Assembly: GCA_017529875.1 (NCBI GenBank)
Contig: JAFXNC010000057.1
Location: 1 to 64,000 of the forward strand
Origin: Ruminococcus sp.
Lineage (GTDB): Bacteria; Bacillota; Clostridia; Oscillospirales; Ruminococcaceae
Length of the DNA: 64,000 nt
Reading direction: 5' to 3'
Numbering within the stretch: position 1 is the stretch's first letter; every line of letters starts with the position of its first letter. The notes under the pieces were generated by a model that saw only the letters and a list, made by a program, of their open reading frames with translations, was not told the DNA's origin and ran no database searches. Below, piece by piece: positions 26,294 to 35,108 of this stretch. The position numbers and the translations under genes are program-made.

Positions 26294-26584
26294 ATGGCAA
26301 AGATCAATGAGACCTACGAAGCTGTAGTTGTTTTCAGCTCGAAGTCCGGCGAGGAGAACGTTGCTGCTCTCACCGCTAAGTTCGACGAGATGATCAAGGC
26401 AAACGCTGAGGAAGTCAGCGTAAACGACTGGGGCAAGCGTAAACTCGCCTATGCTATCAACTACGAAACGGAAGGAAACTACGTACTGTGGAGCTTTACT
26501 TCCGCTCCCGAGTTCCCCGCTGAGCTCGAGCGTGTACTGGGCATCACCGACGGCGTGCTGCGTTTCCTTATCACAAAGAAGTGA
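26294..26584 (+). CDS. rpsF: Ribosomal protein S6
   Basis: 96 residues, normal for S6. It starts M-A-K-I-N-E-T-Y-E with GGAGGTG 6 bases upstream; a GTG-type extension of three codons at 26285 overlaps that site and is rejected. S6 binds S18 in the 30S platform. The order rpsF-ssb-rpsR is conserved. The stop codon lies inside the first stem of a tandem hairpin array that fills the gap to ssb. Confidence 0.95.
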   Translation: MAKINETYEAVVVFSSKSGEENVAALTAKFDEMIKANAEEVSVNDWGKRKLAYAINYETEGNYVLWSFTSAPEFPAELERVLGITDGVLRFLITKK

Positions 26585-26700
26585 TTCTCACTTCTTGAAA
26601 GTGATTCTCACTTCTTTGAAGTGATTCTCACTTCTTGGAAGTGATCTTACTTCTTGGAAGTAATCTTACTTCTTGAAAGTGATCTTCCGCTTCGGATGAA
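26576..26700 (+). repeat. Tandem array of 19-20-base hairpin units between rpsF and ssb
   Basis: Five clear units and one decayed unit of the form GTGATTCTCACTTCTTGAAA follow one another from 26581. Each folds as AAGTGA-TTC-TCACTT. The first stem (26576-26584 with 26588-26596, nine pairs) contains the last codons and the stop of rpsF. In the fifth unit both arms have changed together (GTAA/TTAC instead of GTGA/TCAC), which keeps the pairing. The units look like duplications of the rpsF 3' end and may tune termination, RNA stability or translation of ssb. Confidence 0.85.
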
Positions 26701-26769
26701 GCAAAAGAGTTTGCAAAGAGCGAATGTTTATTGAACAAAGCGAAATTTTGAGAAAAGAGGTATGTTATT

Positions 26770-27336
26770 ATGTTGAACAGAGTTATTTTGATGGGTAGGA
26801 TCGCACAGGATCTTGAGCTGAAGCAGACACAGTCAGGCGTTGCCGTGCTTTCGTTTTCGGTCGCAGTTGACCGCAACTTCGTAAAGCAGGGCGAGGAGCG
26901 TCAGACAGATTTCATAGATTGTGTGGCATGGCGTCAGCAGGCCGAGTTTATTGCAAAGTACTTCGGCAAGGGTCGTATGATCGCGCTGGAGGGCAATCTC
27001 AGAAAGAGAACATGGGAAGATAAGAACGGCTCCAAGCACTATGTGACAGAGGTGTTCGTTGACAGTGTTTCCTTCACCGGTGAGCCTAAGCAGCAGAACA
27101 GCGGCTATCAGCAGGGCGGCTACAACAATTATCCTCAGCAGGGTGGATACAACAACTATCCTCAGCAGGGCGGTTATCCCCAGCAGGGTGGTTATCCTCA
27201 GCAGAATAACGGCTATCAGCAGAATAACGGCTATCAGAACGCTCCTGCGCCCAATGCGCCGGAACCCGACCCCGCACTCAACATCGGCGGGCTGGAGGAC
27301 TACAACGTCCTCAACGATGACGGAGTACCGTTCTGA
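26770..27336 (+). CDS. ssb: Single-stranded DNA-binding protein
   Basis: 188 residues. An OB-fold (about 1-105) begins M-L-N-R-V-I-L-M-G-R and includes S-V-A-V-D-R. The disordered tail is made of Gly/Gln/Tyr/Asn/Pro repeats (Y-N-N-Y-P-Q-Q-G-G type). It ends in D-D-G-V-P-F, the acidic tip that recruits DNA-repair partners. SSB coats ssDNA in replication and repair. GAGG lies 9 bases before the ATG. It follows the hairpin array, and rpsR follows after 50 bases. Confidence 0.95.
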   Translation: MLNRVILMGRIAQDLELKQTQSGVAVLSFSVAVDRNFVKQGEERQTDFIDCVAWRQQAEFIAKYFGKGRMIALEGNLRKRTWEDKNGSKHYVTEVFVDSVSFTGEPKQQNSGYQQGGYNNYPQQGGYNNYPQQGGYPQQGGYPQQNNGYQQNNGYQNAPAPNAPEPDPALNIGGLEDYNVLNDDGVPF

Positions 27337-27386
27337 TAAGTACCCCTGTCCCGGCTACAGTTTTTAAGTAAGGAGGAAAACCTATC

Positions 27387-27623
27387 ATGGAAAGAACCGG
27401 AAGGCCTGTAAAGAGAGGCCGCAAGAAGGTTTGTATGTTCTGTGTTGACAGAGCTGATAAGATCGACTATAAGGATATTCTCAAGCTCAAGAAGTGCATG
27501 ACGGAGAGAGCCAAGATCCTCCCCCGCCGTGTTACCGGCACCTGCGCATATCATCAGAGAGAGCTGACGACTGCTATCAAGAGAGCACGTCATCTTGCGC
27601 TCCTGCCCTATGTAGCAGATTAA
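27387..27623 (+). CDS. rpsR: Ribosomal protein S18, zinc-type
   Basis: 78 residues. C-M-F-C-V-D-R near residue 16-19 and G-T-C-A-Y-H-Q near 53 give the Cys/Cys/Cys/His set of the C+ (zinc-binding) S18 form. [12 protein letters not shown] is the conserved core. Binds S6 on the 30S platform. AAGGAGG precedes the ATG. Confidence 0.95.
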   Translation: MERTGRPVKRGRKKVCMFCVDRADKIDYKDILKLKKCMTERAKILPRRVTGTCAYHQRELTTAIKRARHLALLPYVAD

Positions 27624-27640
27624 AGAGCTCCAAGCACATC

Positions 27641-27674
27641 AAGAGGTATCCGCTCGGGTGCCTCTTTTGCATTT
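27641..27674 (+). terminator. Terminator of the rpsF operon
   Basis: AAGAGG...CCTCTT with inner wobble pairs (27641-27666), followed by TT and then ATTTTT, 18 bases past the rpsR stop. Confidence 0.7.
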
Positions 27675-27705
27675 TTCCGGGCGGCTTCGGGGCAATATTA
27701 TCCAC

Positions 27706-27734
27706 TTGAAATCCCCCCGGAAATATGCTATAAT
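27706..27734 (+). promoter_or_regulatory. Promoter of lon-engB
   Basis: TTGAAA (27706-27711), 17 bases, TATAAT (27729-27734), 41 bases before the lon ATG. No CIRCE or CtsR-like operator was seen. Confidence 0.8.
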
Positions 27735-27774
27735 ACAGACAAAGGACAAAACGACTTAACAAGGAGGCAGCATT

Positions 27775-30192
27775 ATGAAACAGAGAATAAATATTTCAAG
27801 TGAAAGCTTCTTCCCCTGCGTCCCCACAAGGGAGCTGGTGGTATTCCCGAACATGGTACTGCATTTCGATGTGGGCAGGAGCAGCTCTGTCAAGGCTATC
27901 AAGACCGCCATGAACAGCGGGGAGTATATCTTCCTGGTGGCTCAGAGGGACGCCAATATCGAGCGCCCCGAGCAGAGCGACCTCTACCGCACCGGCACCC
28001 TCTGCAAGGTCAAGCAGATCATCAAGACCCCCGGCGGGGTCTACCGCTGCCTCGTTGAGGGCGTGAGCAAGGCCAAGCTCAAAAAGTTCAGGGAGGCCGA
28101 GGGCTACTTCACCGCAAGCATACAGCCCCTTGCCAACTACTCCCGCGAAAGGTTGGACGAGCGTGAGACCGACGCGGTGCTCAGAGAGCTCAAGGACACC
28201 TTCTCGGAGTATGCCAACCTGCTGCCCAGGATGCCCCAGGAGATCTATACTCAGGTGCAGAGCGCCAATGACCCGGTGAAGCTCTTTGAGGCTATCGCCT
28301 TCAATATCGTGCTGCAATTCCCCGATAAGCAGCAGCTGCTGGAGATCGCAACTGCCGGGGAGAAAATGGTCTTCCTGCTCACCATACTGGCAAGGGAGAT
28401 CGAGATCATGTCCCTGGAGCAGCAGATACATGAGCAGGTACACAACGCCATGGACAAGAACCAGCGCGACTACTACATCCGCGAGCAGATCAAGGCGCTG
28501 CGGGGCGAGCTGGGCGAGGCCTCCGGCGATGATGCCGACGAGTCAGAGATCGAGAAGTACAACTATCAGATCGAGGAGTGCGGCTGTCCCGAGGAGGTCA
28601 AGGATAAGCTCTCCGGCGAGCTGAAGCACCTGTCAAGGATGCCCTCTGGCTCACAGGAGGCTGCTGTTATCCGCAACTACCTGGATTCGGTACTGGGGCT
28701 CCCCTGGGAGAAGCGCACCGACGACAACGACGATATCGCCAAGGCCTCTAAGATGCTGGACGAGGATCACTACGGCATGAAGAAGGTCAAGGAGCGCATA
28801 GTTGAGAACCTCGCCGTAATGCAGATGACCGGCGGCTCCAAGGGGCAGATAATCTGCCTGTACGGCCCTCCGGGCGTGGGCAAGACCTCTGTGGGCAAGT
28901 CTATCGCCAGAGCCCTCGGCAGGAAGTTCGTCAGGGTATCCTTAGGCGGCGTCCGCGACGAGAGCGATATCAGAGGCCACCGCAAGACCTATGTGGGTGC
29001 TATGCCCGGACGCATCATGACCGCCCTCAAACAGGCGGGCAGCTGCAATCCCGTGATGCTCCTCGACGAGATAGACAAAATGGGCAACGACTTCCGGGGC
29101 GACCCCTCCTCCGCTATGCTGGAGGTGCTGGACTCGGAGCAGAACGTGGCCTTCCGCGACCACTTCCTGGAGGTGCCCTTCGACCTCAGCGAGGTAATGT
29201 TCATCACCACCGCAAACTCTCTTGATACCATAGCTCCGCCGCTGCTTGACCGTATGGAGGTCATCGAGCTGCCCAGCTACACCAGAGAGGAAAAGTTCAA
29301 CATCGCCAAGCTCCACCTTATCCCCAAGCAGCTCAAAAAGCACGGCATGAAGGGCTCTCAGCTGCGCATCACCGACGAGGCTATCTATGAGCTCATCGAC
29401 AGCTATACCCGTGAGGCGGGCGTGAGAAAGCTGGAGCGGGCTATCGCATCCCTCTGCCGCAAGGCCGCAAGACAGATACTGGAAAACGGCGTGAAGCGGG
29501 TCACTGTCAAGGGCGGCAACATAACGGAATTCCTGGGACATAAGAAATATATCGGCGACGATATCTCCGGCAAGGACGAGGTGGGTCTGGTCAACGGACT
29601 GGCCTGGACCTCTGTGGGCGGAGTTATCATGCCCCTTGAAGTGCTTGTACTGGACGGCAAGGGCAAGATCGAGCTCACCGGCTCTCTGGGCGACGTCATG
29701 AAGGAGAGTGCCCACATCGCGGTGAGCCTTGCACGCAGCCTCTCTGCCAAGTACGGCATCGACCCGGAATTCTACGAGAAGAAGGACCTGCACATCCACG
29801 CACCAGAGGGCGCAGTGCCCAAGGACGGCCCCTCTGCGGGCGTTACCATGACCACGGCGCTGATATCCGCACTCAGCGGCATACCCGTCCGGGGGGATAT
29901 CGCCATGACCGGCGAGATCACTCTCCGGGGCAAGGTGCTGCCTATCGGCGGCCTCCGGGAGAAGACCATGGCAGCCTTCAAGGCCGGCGTCAAGACCGTC
30001 ATCGTGCCCCGTCAGAACGAGGGCGACCTTGACGAGATCGACGACGCTGTGAAGCTGGGGCTGGAATTCGTCTTCGCGGAGACTATCTCCGATGTGCTGG
30101 AAACAGCCCTTGTGATGCCCGACAGGCCCTCAGAGCTGCCCTACAAGGCCGTGAAGAAGACCCGGGGCAGGCCTAAGAAAGCGTCGGTGTGA
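27775..30192 (+). CDS. lon: ATP-dependent protease Lon
   Basis: 805 residues. N-terminal LAN domain (about 10-205), AAA module with G-P-P-G-V-G-K-T near residue 364, and S16 protease domain with D-G-P-S-A-G (Ser near 688) and the catalytic Lys 43 residues later in G-G-L-R-E-K, the canonical spacing. It degrades damaged and regulatory cytoplasmic proteins. AAGGAGG lies 7 bases before the ATG. engB follows after one base, the same order as lon-ysxC in Bacillus. Confidence 0.95.
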   Translation: MKQRINISSESFFPCVPTRELVVFPNMVLHFDVGRSSSVKAIKTAMNSGEYIFLVAQRDANIERPEQSDLYRTGTLCKVKQIIKTPGGVYRCLVEGVSKAKLKKFREAEGYFTASIQPLANYSRERLDERETDAVLRELKDTFSEYANLLPRMPQEIYTQVQSANDPVKLFEAIAFNIVLQFPDKQQLLEIATAGEKMVFLLTILAREIEIMSLEQQIHEQVHNAMDKNQRDYYIREQIKALRGELGEASGDDADESEIEKYNYQIEECGCPEEVKDKLSGELKHLSRMPSGSQEAAVIRNYLDSVLGLPWEKRTDDNDDIAKASKMLDEDHYGMKKVKERIVENLAVMQMTGGSKGQIICLYGPPGVGKTSVGKSIARALGRKFVRVSLGGVRDESDIRGHRKTYVGAMPGRIMTALKQAGSCNPVMLLDEIDKMGNDFRGDPSSAMLEVLDSEQNVAFRDHFLEVPFDLSEVMFITTANSLDTIAPPLLDRMEVIELPSYTREEKFNIAKLHLIPKQLKKHGMKGSQLRITDEAIYELIDSYTREAGVRKLERAIASLCRKAARQILENGVKRVTVKGGNITEFLGHKKYIGDDISGKDEVGLVNGLAWTSVGGVIMPLEVLVLDGKGKIELTGSLGDVMKESAHIAVSLARSLSAKYGIDPEFYEKKDLHIHAPEGAVPKDGPSAGVTMTTALISALSGIPVRGDIAMTGEITLRGKVLPIGGLREKTMAAFKAGVKTVIVPRQNEGDLDEIDDAVKLGLEFVFAETISDVLETALVMPDRPSELPYKAVKKTRGRPKKASV

Positions 30193-30193
30193 C

Positions 30194-30778
30194 ATGAACT
30201 GGAACAAAGTCAGCTTTGTGACCTCCTTCGGGAGCCTGTCACAGATGCCCCCCTCGGACAGGATAGAGCTTGCCTTCTCGGGGCGCTCCAACGTGGGCAA
30301 AAGCTCCCTGATCAACAAGCTGCTGGGCAGAAAGGCTCTGGCAAGGGTCAGCTCTGTACCAGGCAAGACCGTGACTATCAACTTCTACGAGCTGGACAGC
30401 GTCTATGTGGTGGACCTGCCGGGCTACGGATATGCTAAGACAGCTAAGGGCTTGAAGCGCAGCTGGAGCGACCTTATCGGCGGCTACCTCATCGCTGACA
30501 GGCAGCTGGAGCTGGTGTTTCAGCTCATTGATATGCGCCATGCCCCCTCTGCCGACGACCTGCAAATGATCGACTTCCTCATCGAGAACGAGATGCCCTT
30601 CATCATCGTGTTCACCAAGGCGGACAAGCTCAAACCCACCGAGCGCAAAGCCCGGCGTGAAGCTTTTGCCAAGGAGATACCCCACTTTGACGAGATCACC
30701 AGCGTTGAGTTCTCCGCCCTCACAGGGGAGGGAGTGGAGCAGCTGCGGTCACTGATAGAAGAAGTCTGCGACGAATAA
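30194..30778 (+). CDS. engB: Ribosome-biogenesis GTPase EngB (YsxC/YihA)
   Basis: 194 residues. G1 G-R-S-N-V-G-K-S near residue 30-37, G3 D-L-P-G-Y-G near 75, G4 T-K-A-D near 140. It is an essential GTPase in 50S subunit assembly. The ATG begins one base after the lon stop, so translation is coupled. Confidence 0.93.
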   Translation: MNWNKVSFVTSFGSLSQMPPSDRIELAFSGRSNVGKSSLINKLLGRKALARVSSVPGKTVTINFYELDSVYVVDLPGYGYAKTAKGLKRSWSDLIGGYLIADRQLELVFQLIDMRHAPSADDLQMIDFLIENEMPFIIVFTKADKLKPTERKARREAFAKEIPHFDEITSVEFSALTGEGVEQLRSLIEEVCDE

Positions 30779-30783
30779 AACGA

Positions 30784-30811
30784 ACCCCTCCGGAAAGTGC
30801 TCCGGAGGGGT
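30784..30811. terminator. Terminator shared by engB and tyrA
   Basis: ACCCCTCCGGA (30784-30794) and TCCGGAGGGGT (30801-30811) form an 11-pair stem between convergent genes. T-rich tracts occur on both strands. Confidence 0.8.
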
Positions 30812-30818
30812 CTTCTTG

Positions 30819-31661
30819 TCATTTAAGGCTCTCGTTCGATTTCTCTTTGAGGATCCTGCCCTGTTTGAGCAGCTCGTGGAGGCGGGCGCTGTCCTGGGCT
30901 TCGAGGGCTGTTCTGTATTCGTCCAGCCGGTCGATGATGCAACTTATCTCGTCGATGAGGGGCTGGCGGTTGAGCATGAACAGCGATGTCCACATATCCT
31001 CGTTGAGCTTGGCAACGCGGGTAAGGTCGCGGAAGCTGCCGGCCGAGAACCCTGCCTGATCGAAAAGGCTGGGGCTTTTGACGTAGGCGCTGGACACGAT
31101 ATGTGCAAGCTGCGAGGTGAAGGCGATGACCCGGTCATGCTCCTCCGGTGAGGCCATTACCACCTTTGCAAAACCGATATCGTAGGCAAACTGTGACACC
31201 TCTCTGACTGCGGACATAGCCGTGTCATCGGTGGGAGTGATGATGAAGCTTGCCCGCTCGAAGAGGTTGTCGATGGAGTAGCCGAAGCCGGAAAACTCCC
31301 GCCCCGCCATGGGGTGACAGCCCACAAACCGCACATCTGCGTCCTTTAAGGGCTTCTCCACCTGCGAGACTATGGCGGACTTGATGCCGCAGGTGTCGAT
31401 GACGACGCCGCCCTTTTTGAAGCTCTGGATGTTGTCGAGGCAGAACTTCACCGTGGGCTCCGGGTAGAGACCCAGTATCACCATGTCGAAGCGGGACAGC
31501 TCCGAGGCCGTGATCTCGCCGTCGATGACCTCCTGTGAGAGGGCGGCGGTTATGGTCTCCCGGTCGATATCGAGGGCGTAAACGCTGTGTTCGGTGTTCT
31601 TCTTTATGGCCTTGGCCAGGGAGCCTCCGATGAGGCCGAGGCCGACTATTGCTATTTTCAT
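30819..31661 (-). CDS. tyrA: Prephenate dehydrogenase
   Basis: 280 residues. NAD-binding G-L-G-L-I-G-G-S at residues 7-14, then G-C-H-P-M-A-G-R-E of the active site (prephenate-binding His). It makes 4-hydroxyphenylpyruvate for tyrosine synthesis. There is no ACT domain, so feedback inhibition of the ACT type is unlikely. GGAG precedes the ATG by 9 bases. It lies 57 bases behind valS with a weak hairpin between; no other aromatic gene is near. Confidence 0.92.
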   Translation of the reverse strand: MKIAIVGLGLIGGSLAKAIKKNTEHSVYALDIDRETITAALSQEVIDGEITASELSRFDMVILGLYPEPTVKFCLDNIQSFKKGGVVIDTCGIKSAIVSQVEKPLKDADVRFVGCHPMAGREFSGFGYSIDNLFERASFIITPTDDTAMSAVREVSQFAYDIGFAKVVMASPEEHDRVIAFTSQLAHIVSSAYVKSPSLFDQAGFSAGSFRDLTRVAKLNEDMWTSLFMLNRQPLIDEISCIIDRLDEYRTALEAQDSARLHELLKQGRILKEKSNESLK

Positions 31662-31675
31662 ATTCTCATCTCCGT

Positions 31676-31705
31676 ATAAAACATCCCGCGCCCGTAGACG
31701 CGGGA
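31676..31705 (-). terminator. Weak hairpin between valS and tyrA
   Basis: TCCCGCG and CGCGGGA arms (31699-31705 and 31684-31690), followed on the minus strand by TGTTTTA. The T-run is poor, so some transcripts probably continue from valS into tyrA. Confidence 0.45.
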
Positions 31706-31718
31706 GTGTCTGCTTTAA

Positions 31719-34340
31719 TTATTTCAGCGCCGCGATAGAAGCCACGATCTTAGCCAGCTTCTCCTGAGCCTTGGCGAGCTTCTCCTTCTGAGCCTCGATG
31801 AGCTGAGCGGGTGCCTTGGCTATGAAGCCCTGATTGTTCAGCTTGGAGGACAGGAAGTCGATATCCTTCTCGGCGGCCTTCTTCTCCTTGTTCAGACGTG
31901 CCAGCTCCTTGGCGGTGTCAACGATATCTGACAGGGGGATGAAGATACGCGCCGACGAGGTAACGACAGTTACGCTGTCGGGGATATCAAAGCTTGCGGC
32001 TATCTCAATCTCGGAGGAGGATGCAAGGCGCTCAAAGAACATCCTGCCTGCCTCGAATACCTCCGGCTCGGCAGTCTCGATGTAGAGCTTGGCCTTAACG
32101 GAGGGGAGAACATTCATGTTGCTGCGGGTGGCTCTGATCTGCCTGATAGCCTCGATGATCTTCTCAAAGCGTGCCTCGTCCTCGGCAAAGCAGAGTGCCT
32201 CGTCGAATACAGGGAAGTCGCTTACGATGATAGCGGAGCCGTCGCCCACCAGTGCCTGCCAGATCTCCTCGGTGATGTAGGGCATAAAGGGATGCAGCAG
32301 CTTGAGCATACCCTTCATTACCCAAACGAGAACGGTCTGAGCGGTCTCAGCGGTCTCGCCGCCGGCAGCTATGCGGGGCTTGGTGAGCTCGATATACCAG
32401 TCGCAGTAGATGTCCCAGATGAAGTCGTAGAGCTTCTGTACCGCGATGCCCAGCTCGAAGGCATCAAGATTCTGATTTACCTCTTTTGCCAGCGTATTGA
32501 ACTTGGATACTACCCACTTGTCCTCGGCGGTCATGTTCTCGGGCAGCTTGTCCGCCTTGAAGCCCTCGGGGAGGTTCATCATGATGAAGCGAGCAGCGTT
32601 CCATACCTTGTTGGCGAAGTTGCGGCTGGCTCTTACCTTTTCCTCGGTGAAGCGCATATCGTTGCCGGGAGCGTTGCCGGTTACCAGCATGAATCTCAGA
32701 GCGTCCGCGCCGTACTGGGCGATGATCTCCAGCGGGTCGATGCCGTTGCCGAGAGACTTGGACATTTTAAGGCCGTTGGCGTCTCTTACCAGGCCGTGTA
32801 TCAGTACTGTGTCAAAGGGTACCTTGCCCATGTTCTCCAGGCCGCTGAACATCATCCTGATGACCCAGAAAAGGATTATGTCGTAGCCTGTTACAAGGGT
32901 ATTGGTGGGGTAGAAGTATTTGAGGTCCTCGCTGTCGGTGTTGGGCCAGCCAAGGGTGGAGAAGGGCCACAGCGCCGAGCTGAACCAGGTGTCCAGGGTG
33001 TCGGGATCCTGACGCATGGGCTTGCCGCACTTGGGGCATACGGCCTGTGGATCCTTGGTAACGACCATTTCACCGCAGTCGTCGCAGTAGAAGGCGGGTA
33101 TGCGGTGACCCCACCATATCTGACGGCTGATGCACCAGTCGCGGATGTTTTCAAGCCAGTGGAAATAGATCTTGTCGAAACGCTCCGGAACGAACTTGGT
33201 GTCGCCCTTCTTGACAGCGTCGATAGCGGGCTTGGCAAGGGGCTCCATCTTAACGAACCACTGTGTGGAGACCTTGGGCTCAACGGTGGTGCCGCAGCGG
33301 TAGCAGGTGCCTACGTTGTGGCTGTGATCCTCAACTCTTACCAGGAAACCGCCGGCCTCCAGGTCGGCAACGATCTTCTTTCTTGCCTCGTATCTGTCCA
33401 TGCCTGCATAGTCGGGGTAGTCGGCAGTTATCTTCGCGTCGTCGGTCATAACGTTGATAACAGCCAGACCGTGGCGCTTGCCTACCTCGAAGTCGTTGGG
33501 GTCATGGGCGGGGGTGATCTTAACTACGCCGGTACCGAACTCCATGTCAACATAGCTGTCGGCAACTACGGGTATCTCACGGCCTACCAAAGGCAGGATG
33601 AGGGTCTTGCCTACGGCGTCCTTGTAACGCTCGTCATCGGGGTTTACTGCAACGGCGGTATCGCCCAGCAGAGTCTCGGGACGGGTGGTAGCCAGCTCCA
33701 GATAGCCGGAGCCGTCCTTGAAGGGGTAGCGCAGGTGCCAGAAATGGCCTGCCTGCTCCTCAAACGTAACCTCGGCATCCGAGAGGGTGGTGCGGCACTT
33801 GGGGCACCAGTTTACCATTCTCTCGCCGCGGTAGATGAGACCCTTGTTGTAGTACTTTACGAATACCTCCTTAACGGCCTCGGAGCAGCCCTCGTCCATA
33901 GTGAAGCGCTCGCGCTCCCAGTCGCAGGAGGAGCCCAGCTTTTTGAGCTGCTGAACTATCCTGCCGCCGTACTGAGCCTTCCACTCCCAGGCACGCTTCA
34001 TAAAGCCCTCGCGGCCCAGATCTTCCTTGGTGATGCCTTCCTTGCGCATGGCCTCAACGATCTTGGCCTCGGTGGCGATAGCGGCATGGTCGGTTCCGGG
34101 CAGCCAGAGGGTGGCAAAGCCGCTCATTCTCTTATACCTTATGAGGATATCCTGGAGGGTCTCGTCGAGGGCGTGACCCATATGGAGCTGACCGGTGATA
34201 TTCGGGGGCGGGATAACGATGGTATAGGGGGTCTTCTGGGGGTCGCGCTCGGCGTGGAAGAATTTGCCGTCCTCCCAGAACTTATAGATCCTGTCCTCGA
34301 AGGCGGCAGGATCGTACTGCTTGGCAAGCTCTTTTTTCAT
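31719..34340 (-). CDS. valS: Valyl-tRNA synthetase
   Basis: 873 residues. Class I signatures P-P-N-I-T-G-Q-L-H-M-G-H near residue 46 and K-M-S-K-S near 520, with the CP1 editing domain between, an anticodon-binding domain, and a C-terminal coiled coil (K-E-L-A-R-L-N-K-E-K-K). It charges tRNA-Val and edits mis-attached Thr. GAAAGGA precedes the ATG. A leader of about 128 bases carries a 23-codon ORF and a hairpin. No T-box was found there. Confidence 0.95.
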   Translation of the reverse strand: MKKELAKQYDPAAFEDRIYKFWEDGKFFHAERDPQKTPYTIVIPPPNITGQLHMGHALDETLQDILIRYKRMSGFATLWLPGTDHAAIATEAKIVEAMRKEGITKEDLGREGFMKRAWEWKAQYGGRIVQQLKKLGSSCDWERERFTMDEGCSEAVKEVFVKYYNKGLIYRGERMVNWCPKCRTTLSDAEVTFEEQAGHFWHLRYPFKDGSGYLELATTRPETLLGDTAVAVNPDDERYKDAVGKTLILPLVGREIPVVADSYVDMEFGTGVVKITPAHDPNDFEVGKRHGLAVINVMTDDAKITADYPDYAGMDRYEARKKIVADLEAGGFLVRVEDHSHNVGTCYRCGTTVEPKVSTQWFVKMEPLAKPAIDAVKKGDTKFVPERFDKIYFHWLENIRDWCISRQIWWGHRIPAFYCDDCGEMVVTKDPQAVCPKCGKPMRQDPDTLDTWFSSALWPFSTLGWPNTDSEDLKYFYPTNTLVTGYDIILFWVIRMMFSGLENMGKVPFDTVLIHGLVRDANGLKMSKSLGNGIDPLEIIAQYGADALRFMLVTGNAPGNDMRFTEEKVRASRNFANKVWNAARFIMMNLPEGFKADKLPENMTAEDKWVVSKFNTLAKEVNQNLDAFELGIAVQKLYDFIWDIYCDWYIELTKPRIAAGGETAETAQTVLVWVMKGMLKLLHPFMPYITEEIWQALVGDGSAIIVSDFPVFDEALCFAEDEARFEKIIEAIRQIRATRSNMNVLPSVKAKLYIETAEPEVFEAGRMFFERLASSSEIEIAASFDIPDSVTVVTSSARIFIPLSDIVDTAKELARLNKEKKAAEKDIDFLSSKLNNQGFIAKAPAQLIEAQKEKLAKAQEKLAKIVASIAALK

Positions 34341-34367
34341 GATATATCTATCCTTTCAACATTTGAT

Positions 34368-34451
34368 TTAAGTCCGAAAAGCCCCGGAGGGCTTGCTCAC
34401 TCGTCTGGAGCGTCCGGGAAAGCAGCGGAGGGACATCATCTCAGATCCTTT
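34368..34451 (-). promoter_or_regulatory. valS leader with short ORF and alternative hairpins
   Basis: On the minus strand AAAGGA (34446-34451) lies 6 bases before ATG-ATG, opening a 23-codon ORF (34439-34368). Its second half covers a hairpin, AAGCCC-TCCG-GGGCTT (34394-34379), followed by two T. The segment CCCGGA (34413-34418) can instead pair with TCCGGG (34383-34388) and disrupt that hairpin. This is the geometry of an attenuator. The peptide is rich in Arg and Ser and has only one Val. Confidence 0.4.
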
Positions 34452-34474
34452 CACATGAAGTCGCATATACATAT

Positions 34475-34503
34475 ATTATCGCATATTCGGGCCAAAATGT
34501 CAA
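34475..34503 (-). promoter_or_regulatory. Promoter of valS
   Basis: Minus-strand TTGACA (34498-34503), 17 bases, GATAAT (34475-34480). Confidence 0.8.
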
Positions 34504-34569
34504 GTTTTTTTTGATGCCGCCTTTTGCCTCACTTTTTTTAACGCCGCCTTATGTCTCACTTGTGCGGCG

Positions 34570-34702
34570 CTTCTCACTTGGTCGGACGGCGGGCGGGGCT
34601 TGGTGGTAAGCTCCGGTGGGCAACTGGTTATCGGGGCTGGTGGTCTTGCACGACTGAGTTGGATTTTGCGTTTTGTCTCACTCGTGCGGCGCTTCTCATT
34701 TA
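34570..34702. repeat. 122-base repeat, left locus (one full copy, one truncated)
   Basis: A full unit starts CTTCTCACTTGGTCGG at 34570; the next starts 122 bases later at 34692 and breaks off after ten bases into a different GC-rich repeat. The same unit occurs three times at 38313-38678 in the same orientation. The period is not a multiple of three and frames shift between copies, so it is not coding. Confidence 0.85.
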
Positions 34703-35035
34703 TCTAAATGGGGGGCAGAGCCCCCCGGTTTCTTGCGAGCGCAGACGAGCAAGAAACTTCCCCCCGGCTTCGTCGGGGCTCGACCTTTGGGGCGGCGTTC
34801 TCTCCGGTTATCTAAATGGGGGCTGCCGCCCCCATACCCCCGGCTCGTCGGGGCCCCGGTTTTGGCGCTCCGTTCTCTCCGCTCCTTCGTCGCTGCGTTC
34901 ACTCCACGCCAAAGGCCCCTCCTCGCCTGTGCTCCGCTCACTCTGCCCCAGTCTCTTGCGAGCGCAGACGAGCAAGAAACTTCCCATCCTCGCCTGTGCT
35001 GTTATTTGCCCACTTGCCCGGAAACGCCCGGCTTT
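34700..35035. repeat. GC-rich non-coding repeats before the HTH gene
   Basis: TTATCTAAATGGGGG occurs twice (near 34700 and 34805), each time running into a G/C hairpin (GGGGGGC-AGA-GCCCCCC, and GGGGGCTGCCGCCCCC). A second direct repeat, TTGCGAGCGCAGACGAGCAA, also occurs twice (near 34731 and 34957) and itself has TTTCTTGC/GCAAGAAA-type arms. Several frames stay open by composition, but none has a ribosome site or a recognisable product. I see no gene here. Confidence 0.7.
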
Positions 35036-35042
35036 TTCCGGT

Positions 35043-35080
35043 AAAAGTTGCACACCCGCGTGCAACTTTTTGCCCTTTTC
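35043..35080 (+). terminator. Strong hairpin upstream of the HTH gene
   Basis: AAAAGTTGCAC (35043-35053) and GTGCAACTTTT (35060-35070) pair perfectly over 11 bases, followed by TTGCCCTTTT. It lies 38 bases before the HTH start and either ends transcription from the repeat region or attenuates the HTH gene. Confidence 0.7.
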
Positions 35081-35108
35081 CGGCTATAAGTGAAAGGAGT
35101 GATGTCAT

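Noticed and set aside
26576-26700. CRISPR-like array of 20-base repeats
   Set aside because: No spacers; the units are contiguous hairpins.
34341-34470. T-box leader for valS
   Set aside because: The leader is only about 128 bases and has no AGGTGG-type box or stem I landmarks.
32292-34514. Open frame of 740 codons on the plus strand opposite valS
   Set aside because: It mirrors the valS reading frame. The product is Val/Gly-rich without any family signature, and valS has both class I motifs.
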